Notes: generated by a model not told the origin, from the sequence alone. Counted from the stretch's first letter, positions 35,701 to 44,341 are shown. The stretch is 64,000 nt of DNA from Dermabacter indicis (GCA_001403775.1 CYUG01000017.1:496599-560598), one strand, 5' to 3'. Made by a program: numbers and translations.

Positions 35701-36770
35701 CGACCGGCTCGCGTCTCAACGACGCGCGCTTGTCGATGCAGACCTACTTCGGTAACCGCCTCGAGCTTCGCCTCACCGACCCCGGGGAGTCGAGCGTTGC
35801 ACGCAAGCTCTCGGAGACGATCTCCGCTGATCGACCCGGTCAGTGCCTCACGTCGAAGAGCCTCTTTGGTCAGATTGCCCTTCCGCGTATCGACTCCAAG
35901 GCGGATCGCGAAACTTCAGTCGAGGGCCTTGCTCACCTTGTTGAAACAGTTTCGGCTTCGACCACGGATCGTGCTCCCAAGGTGCGTATGCTTCCCACGG
36001 TTGTCACGCCGGATCAGCTCGAGCAGAGCGAATCGAAGAACCTCATCCCGATCGGTCTCTACGAGGGCGATCTCAGGACTGCGCACCTCGATGTCGAAGG
36101 CGCCGATTGGAACATGGTGCTTCTTGGCTCGAACAAGATGGGTCGCACGAGCATGCTCAAGTACATCGCGCGTCAGATGATGGAGCGGTGGAGCCCGGAC
36201 GAGCTGGTGTTCGCCGTGTTCGACCCGCGCCGCAACCTCGCCGATGTCATTCCCGAGCCGTACCTCGGTGGCTACGCTGCCTCCGCCACTCTTGCCGAGC
36301 AGCTCGTCGCCGCGATCATCCCCGAGTTGAAGAAGCGCGTGCCCGGCTCGCCTGAAGCTGCGGAAGCCGAGGGTGAAACGCATCCGCGCATCGTGCTTCT
36401 CGTCGACGATTACGACGTGCTTACGGCAGGCAGCATGAGCCCGCTCCAGACCCTCCAGCCGTTCCTCGCGATGGGCCCCGAGATCAAGCTTTCGGCGATC
36501 ATCGCACGCCGTGTCGCGGGCGCCGCGCGAGGCCTCTACGAACCGGTATTCAATACCGTGCGAGAGAGTGGCGCGACGGGCTTTATGTTCTCGGGCGACC
36601 GCACCGAAGGTCTGCTGCTCGGTGGCGAACGCGCCCGCAGGCTCCCCACGGGCCGCGCGCGGATGTTCCGCACCGGGCAGCCAGGCGAAACCGTCCAGAT
36701 CGTGTACGAGGGCGGGGAAGAGGAGGTTACGCAGTCGCGTGGCTTCGGTAGTTCCCCGGCAACCGTGTGA
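32745..36770 (+). CDS. eccC: EccC-type FtsK/SpoIIIE ATPase of type VII secretion
   Basis: 1341-residue motor of the secretion system. Two membrane helices lie near the N-terminus (NFLMLIPMLGAATSMTLMML and a second at about 68-88), followed by three FtsK-like domains. Domain 1 has Walker A GATGSGKSELL (about 494) with Walker B LLVIIDEFGELL and should be active. Domain 2 has GAPRSGKTTVL (about 845) but VLLVDGFGQF at Walker B. Domain 3 has GSNKMGRTSML (about 1128), where the Walker Lys is Arg, a usual pattern for the substrate-docking domains. All three are in one chain, as in EssC or fused EccCab. The start is a TTG overlapping the preceding stop; a later start is possible. Confidence 0.92.
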   Translation: MSTRIVHRPARTSPSAPGVARHEIELPPALPENDGTANFLMLIPMLGAATSMTLMMLFRGSALAAIGALMMIVTVIAFIIMFMSNRGRAVRRRQSLRDRYLTYLDRQSSELYEAEQHRSELARAAEPHPAALLSLARSTSRLWERRRDDQDFMRLRLGTGFAPSVEFERVGEDNAMSLDDEFMSSELDRVEKRFSTMPDAPVTVPFDSVGNVSIVGDQPFCRRIAVLLTSHAAALSSPEDIEMALTYPEGEAREFWSWMTWLPHMADQSRATQHGPIRRIAKDEEQLAEVLRPELHRRLTAAAQLRRNLGGGNISSTMARMWIVSDHHGEDALDIPLGDREVRPSDVGLTMLHLLASREHEPDDITLRISPSSVKADEAIVERYTSRDQEPERLTVKLDEFSHEEARALARYLSGVRLAPDSLEHDEAQQALRASDLLGVGELTNINLDEAWAPRPRSSFLRVQIGNDDQGAPVMLDLKESAQYGMGPHGLAIGATGSGKSELLRTLVLGLVTGHSPADVNMVLIDYKGGAAFAPFENLPHVAGVITNLGDDANLVERVYASLEGEVKRRQQLLKDAGSLSDITTYRRRQAAEGGENMEPLPHLLVIIDEFGELLTARPDFIDLFLSIGRIGRSIGVHLLLSSQRIEGGKLRGLETYLSYRIGLRTLSAAESRTVIDTVDAFSLPPLPGYGYLKVDTTTYTKFRSGYVSGLLPTHEDEMEVEDLPHVSLIDEFAVLDTESGPEKKATPGGADDEDEEGPTILSTVVGQLEKQPRVTRPIWLDPIDTVITLDQVAGKPMATRRGLRLPKDKLLSVPIGMLDDPAHQWQGKLNLDLAGPGGHVFVVGAPRSGKTTVLHTIAASLALTHPSAEAIVYGVDLLGSGLLSIEKLPNVAGVATRQQREAVRRTVEEVQAAMQAREMLLHQSHLPDLESVRRAAGIEVDPKLMSEIVLLVDGFGQFNEEFNDLEENIKDIVRRGAGLGVHVVATGSRLNDARLSMQTYFGNRLELRLTDPGESSVARKLSETISADRPGQCLTSKSLFGQIALPRIDSKADRETSVEGLAHLVETVSASTTDRAPKVRMLPTVVTPDQLEQSESKNLIPIGLYEGDLRTAHLDVEGADWNMVLLGSNKMGRTSMLKYIARQMMERWSPDELVFAVFDPRRNLADVIPEPYLGGYAASATLAEQLVAAIIPELKKRVPGSPEAAEAEGETHPRIVLLVDDYDVLTAGSMSPLQTLQPFLAMGPEIKLSAIIARRVAGAARGLYEPVFNTVRESGATGFMFSGDRTEGLLLGGERARRLPTGRARMFRTGQPGETVQIVYEGGEEEVTQSRGFGSSPATV

Positions 36771-36781
36771 GAGGTGACGTC

Positions 36782-38011
36782 ATGAACCAGCAGGCCATTG
36801 TGCGCCTTCACGGGCCGCGTGAGTGGGATGCCGAGCGTCTTGCCGAGGTCGTGAGTGCCGTATTCACACCGGACCACGAGATCTGGACGACCGATTCGCC
36901 CGCGATCGCGATCACGGACGGGACCGAGGCCATCGCTCCCCTGTGGTTTGTGCCGGAAGCGGAGACGCAGCCCGGCTCCTACGCAGCCGAGCTCGTAGGC
37001 CCGCGTGCCGAGACGATCGCGTTTGCGAAAGCGTGCGCGCGGGCGTTTTCGGCGAGCGCGAAAGATGTGAGCATCGATGCGGACCTCGCGGGTGATGAAG
37101 GCTGGGCGAAGAGGACCCCGCTCGAGCAGATTCAACGCGGCGCCTACTACGAGGACAACACTCCTCTCGTGCCGCGCGTGATCGACATGCCAGTCGAGGT
37201 CGTCGAGTTCAGCCCGTGGATCTCGGCGCTTATTGCAAGCGCGCAGGCCGAGCCTCACTCGCTCATTATTCGCACGCCTGAGTCGACGCGCGTGAGCCCG
37301 TACATGCGCCGTATTTTCGAAACTTTCCAGGTGCTGTGGATTCGTGAAACCGCCGATGGTCCCGTCGAAGGCATTATGGGGCTCGGGTACAACTGGAATA
37401 GCGAAGGCGTACTTGAGCCGGCCGTGGGGCGCAGCGTTCCGCACTACACCCCGAGCGGTCTGCGCATCCGCCTTCAGGTGCTCCATCCCCTTGATGACAC
37501 GGTCGACGTGGGCGAAGCGAGCGAGCGCCTTCTTGCGGCAACCGTCGGAATCCCTCACGTGAGGGTGGGGCGAAGTGAAATTTCTCGTGCGCCGTGGGAT
37601 CGCGAGACCGTGGTGGGTATGTCAGCGGAGGCATCGCCCGCAATGATCACGTGGTGTCTGAGCGGGCCGGACATGCGCGGATCGCTTGACCTCGTGCCGG
37701 CGAACGAGGGTGTTCTCGAGGATATTTTCCTTGAGCTTCCCGCCGGAGAATCGAATCTCAGCAGCGCCGATGCGCGTGCGCTCTGGGAGCAGTTCAAGGA
37801 GTTCATGCCGCTTGGTTTCGTTATTGCCGAGGGGCTTGAGGCGACAACGCGCCTCGTGCACGAATCCTCCGAGCATGCGATCAAGGATGACCTTGAGCCA
37901 TGGGACGGCGGCTACGGCTACCTCGGCTATCTCGGTGGGAGGCCCGCTGGGGAGAGTGCGGGGGAGGGGTCCGACGCTTCCTCGGCCTCCGATGAGGCTG
38001 AGGCCGAATAG
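36782..38011 (+). CDS. Type VII secretion locus protein of unknown function
   Basis: 409-residue soluble alpha/beta protein without membrane segments or signal. I see no motif that names a family, though proteins of this size commonly end actinobacterial ESX operons. The ATG at 36782 follows GAGAGG, 11 bases after the eccC stop; a GTG overlapping that stop is an alternative. The last 35 residues are low-complexity (GGYGYLGYLGG, then GESAGEGSDASSASDEAEAE). Their DNA at 37958-37984 is identical over 27 bp to a segment in the alpha-glucosidase gene, and another copy of the dispersed repeat lies at 37538-37549. Confidence 0.65.
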   Translation: MNQQAIVRLHGPREWDAERLAEVVSAVFTPDHEIWTTDSPAIAITDGTEAIAPLWFVPEAETQPGSYAAELVGPRAETIAFAKACARAFSASAKDVSIDADLAGDEGWAKRTPLEQIQRGAYYEDNTPLVPRVIDMPVEVVEFSPWISALIASAQAEPHSLIIRTPESTRVSPYMRRIFETFQVLWIRETADGPVEGIMGLGYNWNSEGVLEPAVGRSVPHYTPSGLRIRLQVLHPLDDTVDVGEASERLLAATVGIPHVRVGRSEISRAPWDRETVVGMSAEASPAMITWCLSGPDMRGSLDLVPANEGVLEDIFLELPAGESNLSSADARALWEQFKEFMPLGFVIAEGLEATTRLVHESSEHAIKDDLEPWDGGYGYLGYLGGRPAGESAGEGSDASSASDEAEAE

Positions 38012-38057
38012 TCGATACCCGAGCCCCCGGAATCACCGGACGTTCGGAGGAGATATA

Positions 38058-38096
38058 GAGAAGCGCCCGTCGGACCCCCTCCGCCGGGCGCTTCTC
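38058..38096 (+). terminator. Terminator of the type VII machinery operon
   Basis: GAGAAGCGCCC (38058-38068) pairs with GGGCGCTTCTC (38086-38096). The loop contains CGTCGGACCCCCTCC, a copy of the dispersed repeat core. Confidence 0.8.
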
Positions 38097-38343
38097 GTAC
38101 CGCGGAAATCCCCTCACCGCGGCACCGCCTCACCCGCGCGACGATGTCAGCTGCGGGTGGCGATGGGAACGCCGCTGGGCGGCGCGGGCGTGAACCCTAG
38201 TTCGTGAGGTTAGGGGCGCGGCTGAGTCGCGTTGAGGCCAGTGAGGCCCGCGACACGAGCAACATCACGAATATATAACAACCGCAGGTCAAGCGCCATA
38301 CAGAGACAATGTTATGGAAAATTAGCGAGTGTGCGCTCGGCCA
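38097..38343. other. Intergenic region, no gene seen
   Basis: About 250 bases between the operon terminator and the end of the convergent GH32 gene. Composition is mixed, with an AT-rich patch near 38265-38280 and another near 38310. I see no credible ORF, tRNA, repeat or terminator for the GH32 gene. Confidence 0.5.
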
Positions 38344-39591
38344 CTATGAGTGCACGCGAATCTCGCCGTACACGCGCAGTGTTGTCGGGGTCCCATGCGA
38401 GGGGAGCACCTCGATGATCGACGCATCGGCCGCGACGACGCCCGCGCCCTCGAGCCGTGCCACTTCGCGCTCGACGCCCGAAGAATCCACGACGGTGAGC
38501 AGGCAACCGTCGGAACCGAACTCCCGCACCCCTGCCGCGCCCGCGTGTGCGAGCACTTCCTCTGGGAAGCGAGACACGAGCAGATCGCCGTCCACGTGGA
38601 GCTCTCGCGGAAGCGTGAGGCAGCCTGCCCAGCCCTGCGCGTCGGTCTCTTCCTGCGTGCGCGAGGCACTCTCCCACGACCACCCCCACAGAAGAACTCG
38701 ATCGCCATCGACATACGCTTGCGGCGCATAAAAGTCCGGGCCCTGATCCACGAGACCGTGAGCCGTCACGTCGTGAAAGCGCAGGCCGCACGGCGTATCG
38801 CCGTCAAACTGCACCTCGAGCGAGCCGAGCGCGTAACCGGAACCCTGAAGAACGGGCTTGCCCTCCGCCTCATTTTCGCCGTGCCACAGCCCCACGATGA
38901 GTACCCAGTGCCCATCGACGCACACGAGCTGAGGGCACTCCCATAGCGTTGAGCGAGTCATGTCCCGAAGAGTAGGGTCGGCGCTCGAGGCGACCTCGCC
39001 GAGGTACACCCAGCGCTCGAGATCGTCGGCAAGCCAGGCGAGGAGGACGGCATCGTGCGAGCCGTCCTCGCGTTTGATCCCCGCCCCCTGAATCACGAAA
39101 CGATGACCCTCGGCTTCGAGAACGAACGGGTCGCGAATGCCTGTGAGGCCCGCGATGTCGGGTGCGGGGGCGGCGACGGTAAAGCGATCAAAGAGTGATT
39201 CGTCGGTGTTGCCGCGTGCAACGATCGCGCTCGCGAACTGAGGATTTGCCTCCTCAACCCCCGAATACACGAGCGTCGGAGTGCCGCCCTCGGCCGTGCC
39301 GGGGCCGTGATCCACGAGCCCCACGCCGCTCCAACAACCAGCCGAATCCGCCTCACCCTCGCGCGGAACAAGCGCCGCGGGACGCTCCTCCCAGTGCACG
39401 AGATCCTGCGAGACCACATGACCCCAGTGAATGCGGTCGTGCCGCGCCGAATGCGGATTCCACTGGAAACACACATGCCACGTGTCGCCATTTTTGTGAA
39501 TCCCGTTCGGGTCATTCATCCACCCGCGCGGGTGCACGCGGTGGCGCTGCGGGAAGAACGAGGTAGGGTCCGACGCTTGCTGGGCCGTCAT
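38344..39591 (-). CDS. GH32 beta-fructosidase/sucrose hydrolase
   Basis: 415-residue GH32 enzyme with the three catalytic signatures: WMNDPNG (nucleophile Asp27), GIRDPF (transition-state Asp, about 150) and WECPQL (acid/base Glu, about 216). No signal peptide, so it should act in the cytoplasm on sucrose or short fructans (possibly phosphorylated) brought in by the ABC importer encoded upstream. GAAAGGAG lies 8 bases before the ATG. Last gene of a four-gene operon controlled by the LacI protein at 42938. The dispersed repeat occurs at 39565-39580 (residues QASDP) and at 38503-38517. Confidence 0.9.
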   Translation of the reverse strand: MTAQQASDPTSFFPQRHRVHPRGWMNDPNGIHKNGDTWHVCFQWNPHSARHDRIHWGHVVSQDLVHWEERPAALVPREGEADSAGCWSGVGLVDHGPGTAEGGTPTLVYSGVEEANPQFASAIVARGNTDESLFDRFTVAAPAPDIAGLTGIRDPFVLEAEGHRFVIQGAGIKREDGSHDAVLLAWLADDLERWVYLGEVASSADPTLRDMTRSTLWECPQLVCVDGHWVLIVGLWHGENEAEGKPVLQGSGYALGSLEVQFDGDTPCGLRFHDVTAHGLVDQGPDFYAPQAYVDGDRVLLWGWSWESASRTQEETDAQGWAGCLTLPRELHVDGDLLVSRFPEEVLAHAGAAGVREFGSDGCLLTVVDSSGVEREVARLEGAGVVAADASIIEVLPSHGTPTTLRVYGEIRVHS

Positions 39592-39638
39592 CGGCGGTCT
39601 CCTTTCGAAAAGGGTGGCTGGCTTGCTGGGGCGGGCGG

Positions 39639-40460
39639 CTACTTCGAAACGCCAGCGGTGAGGCCCTCTTGGAGGGCACGCTGACCGAAGAAGAACACGA
39701 CAACCGCGGGAATCATGGAGAGAATCACGCCGGCGAGCACGATCGAGATCGAGCCGGTGCCGAGGTTACCTTGAAGTGTGACGAGGCCAAGCGGAAGTGT
39801 GTAGTTCTGTTCGCTAAGCATGAAGATGAGGGGGCGGAAGAACTCGTTCCAGTGAAAGTTGAACGCGAGGACTCCCACGATAGCCATGCCTGGAATAGCG
39901 AGAGGCGCATAGATGGAGAAGAACGTGCGCCACGGAGAGGCGCCGTCCACAGCGGCAGCCTCAGCCAAATCCGGGGGGAGACCCATGAAGAACTGCCTCA
40001 TAAGGAAGGTGCCGAATGCTGTGGGAATAGCCGGGAGAATGAGCGCCCACAGGGTATCCGAGAGGTTGAGACCACGAATAATCATGAACACGGGCACGAT
40101 CGTGATCTGTACGGGCACCATCATCGTCGAGAGGATGATGCCGAACAGAATGTTTTTACCGCGGAACTGCATGCGAGCAAAAACGTAGCCTGCCATGGCT
40201 GCACTCAGCATTTGACCGAGCGCAATAATGCCCGTTACGAGCGCGCTGTTGAGGACGAGCAGGGGCATCTTGAGTTGCTCAAAAACCGCCGTGTAGCTCG
40301 AGAAATCAGGGTTGAGGGGGAAGAAGCTCGGCGGGTTCGAAAAGGATTCGGCGGCCGGGCGAAGGGACGTGGTGAATGTCCACCACACGGGGCCGAGAGT
40401 CAGAATCACGGCCACGGCGAGAATCAGGTACTTCGCGATGGAAGCAAATTTAGACTGCAT
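39639..40460 (-). CDS. ABC sugar transporter permease (MalG type), GH32 operon
   Basis: 273-residue permease with six membrane segments and the EAA loop DLAEAAAVDGASPWRTFFSIYAPL. GGAG lies before the ATG. It partners the permease at 40491-41372 and the binding protein at 41372-42769. No ATPase gene in the operon. Confidence 0.9.
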   Translation of the reverse strand: MQSKFASIAKYLILAVAVILTLGPVWWTFTTSLRPAAESFSNPPSFFPLNPDFSSYTAVFEQLKMPLLVLNSALVTGIIALGQMLSAAMAGYVFARMQFRGKNILFGIILSTMMVPVQITIVPVFMIIRGLNLSDTLWALILPAIPTAFGTFLMRQFFMGLPPDLAEAAAVDGASPWRTFFSIYAPLAIPGMAIVGVLAFNFHWNEFFRPLIFMLSEQNYTLPLGLVTLQGNLGTGSISIVLAGVILSMIPAVVVFFFGQRALQEGLTAGVSK

Positions 40461-40490
40461 TGTTCTACTCCGATGAAGCGTGGGGCGTGA

Positions 40491-41372
40491 TCACTGGTAG
40501 AAGACCAGGGCGCGCGAAAGACGGAACTGGATAAAGGTGACAAGCATGATCGCGAGCATCAGAATGAGGCCGATCGCGCTTGCGTAACCGAAGTCGAGCT
40601 GGCGGAACGCGGTTTCGTAGATCACCATGACGACCGTGCGGGTCGAATCGCCGGGGCCACCTTTCGTGAGCACGTAGGGCTGGTCGAAAATCTGCATAGC
40701 CGAGATCATCGCCATGACAGTCGCGACGAGGATCGTGGGGCTCACGAGCGGCAGGGTGATCGAGCGGAACTGCTTCCACCCTGTTGCACCGTCGATCGAG
40801 GAAGCTTCGTAGACGTCTCGCGGAATCGAGGCGAGGCCACCGACGAAAAGCAGGAAGCTGAAGCCGAATTGCTGCCACACGTACACGGCGATCACGACGA
40901 CCATTGCCCACTGGCCGCTCGTGAGCCACGGGACGGCGGGGATGTTGACGAGGCTCAGGAACCAATTCACGACCCCGAACTGCTCGTTGAAGAGGTACTT
41001 CATGAGGATCGAGACACTTGCGGCCGAGAGGATGAGCGGGAAGAAGAACGTCGAGCGAAGAATCCCGCGAAGCCAGCTCGGCATCTTTGACTGCACGAGC
41101 ACCGCGAGCAGCATCGCGACGATGAGTTGGAGGGCAACGGCAAATACCACGAAGATGGCCGTGTTCATGAAGCTCACGCGCACGGTCTCGTCACCGAGGA
41201 GCCTGCCGAAGTTGTCGAGACCCACGAACTGGGGATCCGAGATGATGTCCCAGCGAAAGAACGCGAGAACGAGCGAACCGACGATCGGCAGGAGTGTGAA
41301 AACCCCGATGCCTATGAGGGTGGGCGCAAGGAAAAGCCAAGTGAGGAGCTTCGCGCCTTTCTGGTGAGCCAT
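40491..41372 (-). CDS. ABC sugar transporter permease (MalF type), GH32 operon
   Basis: 293-residue permease with six membrane segments and EAA loop DVYEASSIDGATGWKQFRSITLPL. I use the ATG at 41372, 7 bases after GGAG; a GTG codon just before it is also in frame. The start overlaps the binding-protein stop, so the genes are coupled. Confidence 0.9.
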   Translation of the reverse strand: MAHQKGAKLLTWLFLAPTLIGIGVFTLLPIVGSLVLAFFRWDIISDPQFVGLDNFGRLLGDETVRVSFMNTAIFVVFAVALQLIVAMLLAVLVQSKMPSWLRGILRSTFFFPLILSAASVSILMKYLFNEQFGVVNWFLSLVNIPAVPWLTSGQWAMVVVIAVYVWQQFGFSFLLFVGGLASIPRDVYEASSIDGATGWKQFRSITLPLVSPTILVATVMAMISAMQIFDQPYVLTKGGPGDSTRTVVMVIYETAFRQLDFGYASAIGLILMLAIMLVTFIQFRLSRALVFYQ

Positions 41373-42769
41373 CACTGCTCTCCTTCCGAGTTCGAGGCGA
41401 GTGCTGCTTTGAGGTCACGGTCGAGAGTCTTGAGGGCGCGCGTCACCCCATCTGCATTTCCGCTTACAGCAACCGAGACGTTCTTAATGAGTGCAGTTTC
41501 AATGGCGGCTTGTTGCGGAGGCGCGGGAATCGGTCCCGTGGTGGGGAAGCGATCGAGCGTGTCGTAGAAGCGCTGCCAGTGGGCTGGTCCAATTTTGCTG
41601 TACAGGTTGTCGTTCACCATCGAGCGGCGCGTGGGTGTCGTGGCAGGCGTAGGGAACTGAAGCTGCATAGCTTCCTTGGAGGCGGAATATTTGATCCACT
41701 CCCAGGCGAGGTCTTTCTTTTGAGAGGACTTCATGATCGCGTAGCCCGCCGCACCAAATTGATGGCGCTGGGTACGCCACTTGGGGAAGAAGGCCACGTC
41801 GTACTGATCGGGGCTCATCCCGCCTTCGTGGAGACCCTGAACCCAGTAACCGCCGGCGGGGGTTGAGCCGATGCGACCCGAGGCGAAAAGCCCCACGAGC
41901 GTGTTTCCGCCGCCTTCTTCTGGGCGCACCGCGAGGCGTTTTGCGATCATCTCGCGCATGAATTCGAAGGACTCGTGCACGCGCTCATCGAGGGCGTTGG
42001 ATTCGTTCCAGAGGTATCCGCCGGAGCGATCGGTTTCCCCGGGGTAGAAGGTCTCCCAGATTGTCTCCCCGCCTGGAGTGCGCTCCTCGGTGAGGAAGCT
42101 CGTGTCGTTGGCGTAAAGCCACGGGACGATTCCACCGAAGAGGCGATTGGTCCAGAAGTACGGAGTCGCGTCGCCCTTCATTTCCGAAAGCATCGCGAAG
42201 TAGTCATCCTTGGTCCATTCCTCGGCGGGCATCTCGATCCCGTTTCGTTCGAGCACATCGAGATTGAGGTACATGTTCGCAGCATTGAAGTCGAGGGGGA
42301 GTTGGTAGAGGCTGCCCTTGTACATGAATGCTTCGATGAGGCTCGGGTGAACGTCCCTGAAGTAGTCCTGCATTTCTTCGGCGTCGCGTTCGATGTACTT
42401 GTCGAGGGGCTCGCCAAGGCGTTCCGCAAAAAGTTGGGCACCTTCGGTTGCGACGTAGACCACGTCGGGGGCGACACCCGCGGCGACCATCGTGAGGACT
42501 TTTGCGAAGAAGTCACCCCAGTCCGTGGCCTGCACCGCCATGACCCGTACTTTCGCACCGGGGTGAGATTCCATGAAGGCATCTGCAATTTGTTGGCGCC
42601 CCTCGGCATCTGAGCTGTTGCCGATGATGAGGATCGTGAGCGCATCGTCTCCGCGCCCTGGAATGTCCATGGCTGAAAGCCGTGGCCAGGCTGTGACGAG
42701 TCCGGCGAGGCCCGCGAGTGCGCCTCCGCCGAGAAGGGCGCGACGGCCGAAACTTGAGGATAGGGCCAT
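41372..42769 (-). CDS. ABC sugar transporter substrate-binding protein, GH32 operon
   Basis: 465-residue extracellular solute-binding protein. The N-terminus (SSSFGRRALLGGGALAGLAGL) is a twin-arginine-like signal, but no lipobox Cys follows, so the protein may stay anchored by its uncleaved helix or be released. Mature features: TILIIGNSSDAEGRQQIADAF, PDVVYVATEGAQLFA, YQLPLDFNAANMYLNLDVLE. I start at the ATG at 42769 with AAGGGGG upstream; the reading to 42814 would add 15 residues before the signal. Given the GH32 gene and LacI regulator, sucrose or a fructo-oligosaccharide is the likely ligand. Confidence 0.88.
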   Translation of the reverse strand: MALSSSFGRRALLGGGALAGLAGLVTAWPRLSAMDIPGRGDDALTILIIGNSSDAEGRQQIADAFMESHPGAKVRVMAVQATDWGDFFAKVLTMVAAGVAPDVVYVATEGAQLFAERLGEPLDKYIERDAEEMQDYFRDVHPSLIEAFMYKGSLYQLPLDFNAANMYLNLDVLERNGIEMPAEEWTKDDYFAMLSEMKGDATPYFWTNRLFGGIVPWLYANDTSFLTEERTPGGETIWETFYPGETDRSGGYLWNESNALDERVHESFEFMREMIAKRLAVRPEEGGGNTLVGLFASGRIGSTPAGGYWVQGLHEGGMSPDQYDVAFFPKWRTQRHQFGAAGYAIMKSSQKKDLAWEWIKYSASKEAMQLQFPTPATTPTRRSMVNDNLYSKIGPAHWQRFYDTLDRFPTTGPIPAPPQQAAIETALIKNVSVAVSGNADGVTRALKTLDRDLKAALASNSEGEQ

Positions 42770-42840
42770 GATTCCCCCTTGTCTCTTCGTTGAGGATTGA
42801 TTGGGTGGAGGCACATGTGAAGTCCGTGTTCACAGGGGAT

Positions 42841-42854
42841 TTACACGTGTCTAA
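42841..42854. promoter_or_regulatory. LacI-type operator, downstream site
   Basis: TTACACGTGTCTAA shares the ACACGTGT core with the second site and lies just beyond the predicted transcription start of the GH32 operon. Confidence 0.7.
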
Positions 42855-42862
42855 GTTCTTTA

Positions 42863-42891
42863 AGTATGCGCACGGCCTTGACACGTGTCAA
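42863..42891 (-). promoter_or_regulatory. Sigma-70-type promoter of the GH32/ABC operon
   Basis: On the minus strand TTGACA (42886-42891) and CATACT (42863-42868) are separated by exactly 17 bases. The -35 lies inside the palindromic operator, so bound repressor would block polymerase. Confidence 0.8.
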
Positions 42892-42893
42892 GG
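42876..42893. promoter_or_regulatory. LacI-type operator, perfect 18-bp palindrome
   Basis: CCTTGACACGTGTCAAGG is a perfect palindrome with a central CG, the hallmark of LacI-family sites. It overlaps the -35 of the operon promoter. Confidence 0.85.
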
Positions 42894-42937
42894 TAATGCA
42901 GAAAATTTTTTCATGTGTGACGTGAGGTACCCGCCTG

Positions 42938-44068
42938 CTAGGACACTCCCACGGGGCGTGCGATCGTCTCGCGTTCGACAAGCGGACACGTAAAAATCGA
43001 TCGGTCCGGGATCGATTGCTTCGGCTGCTCAACCTCATTGATGAGTGCACTCATGGCCGCCCGGCCCATCTCGATATGAGGGAGCGCGATCGTCGTGAGC
43101 GGAGGCGTAAGGCGTTCCGCAAAGTAATCCTCATCGTCAAAACCGATCACGCTCATCTCATGGGGAACATTGACCCCCGCGGTGGCAGCCGCCTGCATCA
43201 GGCCTGCCGCCACACGGTCGCGGATACAAAAGATTCCCGTCGGTCGGCGATTGGTGGGTTCAGCGAGTACACGCGAACCTGCTCGAAAGCCGTCGTCGAG
43301 ATCCCAACCAGCCGTGATGAACCTCGGCATTATGCCTGCTTGTCGGCATGCATCGAAAAACCCCGCATCACGGGCCTGCTTCGCGATGACCGCGTCGTGG
43401 CCCGTGAACATTGCGATGCGCTCGTGTCCCACGTCAATCAAGCGGCGCGCGGCGCGGAATCCGCCTTCGTAATCATCTGGAACAAATTCGGGAAAAAGAG
43501 TCGGCCCGGTTACGGCAACCGTCGGACCTTCCTCCTCTCGTGCGAAGCGTTCCTCAACCGTGAAATCCGGAGGTGGGGCCGATCCAGACGGTGCAAACGA
43601 GTTGAAGCAGTTGAGGAGCGTGATCGGCACCGGTGCAGCACCCGGAGCAACGCGAACGTGGACGGCACCCATCGTTGCGATCAAGAGACCGTCGACGTCC
43701 CTCTCGAGGAGCGTGCGAATCGCGCTCTCTTGCGTGATCCCCGCAATCGAGCGGTCCATGCTGAGCGTGAAATACCCGCGCTCGTGGGCGGCTTGGTTGG
43801 CAGCGCGCAGCATGCGCCCAGCCCAGGGGGAGGTCATAATCTCGTCCGAAATGATGCCGATGGTGCGCGTGTGCTTCTCTCGCAGCGTGAGCGCCGCTCG
43901 TGAGCGCGTGTATTGGAGAGTTTTCGCGGCATCGAGAACTCGTTGGCGCGTCTCCTCGGAAACGGTTCCCTCTGTACGGTCGTTGAGCACCATTGACACG
44001 GTTGCGCGAGAAACGCCAGCGAGTTTTGCGACGTCCTGTGAGGTTGCGCGCTTGCGTGGGGTGGGCAT
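42938..44068 (-). CDS. LacI-family transcriptional repressor
   Basis: 376 residues. N-terminal LacI HTH: TSQDVAKLAGVSRATVSMVLNDR followed by the hinge region, then a periplasmic-binding-protein-like effector domain (RTIGIISDEI, GIFCIRDRVAAGLMQAA, MSVIGFDDEDYFAERLTPPLTTIALP). Somewhat longer than typical (330-350) because of an insert at about 140-190 (APGAAPVPITLL to GPTVAVTG). AAGGAG precedes the ATG. It lies upstream of, and in line with, the GH32 operon and very likely binds the two operators at 42841 and 42876. A dispersed-repeat copy lies at 43515-43528, inside the insert. Confidence 0.9.
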   Translation of the reverse strand: MPTPRKRATSQDVAKLAGVSRATVSMVLNDRTEGTVSEETRQRVLDAAKTLQYTRSRAALTLREKHTRTIGIISDEIMTSPWAGRMLRAANQAAHERGYFTLSMDRSIAGITQESAIRTLLERDVDGLLIATMGAVHVRVAPGAAPVPITLLNCFNSFAPSGSAPPPDFTVEERFAREEEGPTVAVTGPTLFPEFVPDDYEGGFRAARRLIDVGHERIAMFTGHDAVIAKQARDAGFFDACRQAGIMPRFITAGWDLDDGFRAGSRVLAEPTNRRPTGIFCIRDRVAAGLMQAAATAGVNVPHEMSVIGFDDEDYFAERLTPPLTTIALPHIEMGRAAMSALINEVEQPKQSIPDRSIFTCPLVERETIARPVGVS

Positions 44069-44341
44069 GGGCGCTCCTTACTCGGTACGAGGTCTGGGCT
44101 TCACGTGAGAAAACTGCGGTGGGCATCGAATGCGACTCGTGCGAGTCTATCCCTCCACACTTCAGGGTGAAGAAGACTGCCTGGGTCACCCTCAAAATAG
44201 GACTCTGACGTCGCTTTTCTCCACCTTGAGGGGGCGGGGTCGACGGTTGCTAGTTGAGCTGCCGGTGTAGGTGCCGGTTTAAATGTCTCGCCCCCGGGAT
44301 AACGTTGTGGATGTAACGGGAAATGGTCGAGAGGGGCCCTC

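Noticed and set aside
38218..38300. Possible tRNA-like fold in the intergenic region
   Set aside because: No T-loop consensus or acceptor pairing could be built.
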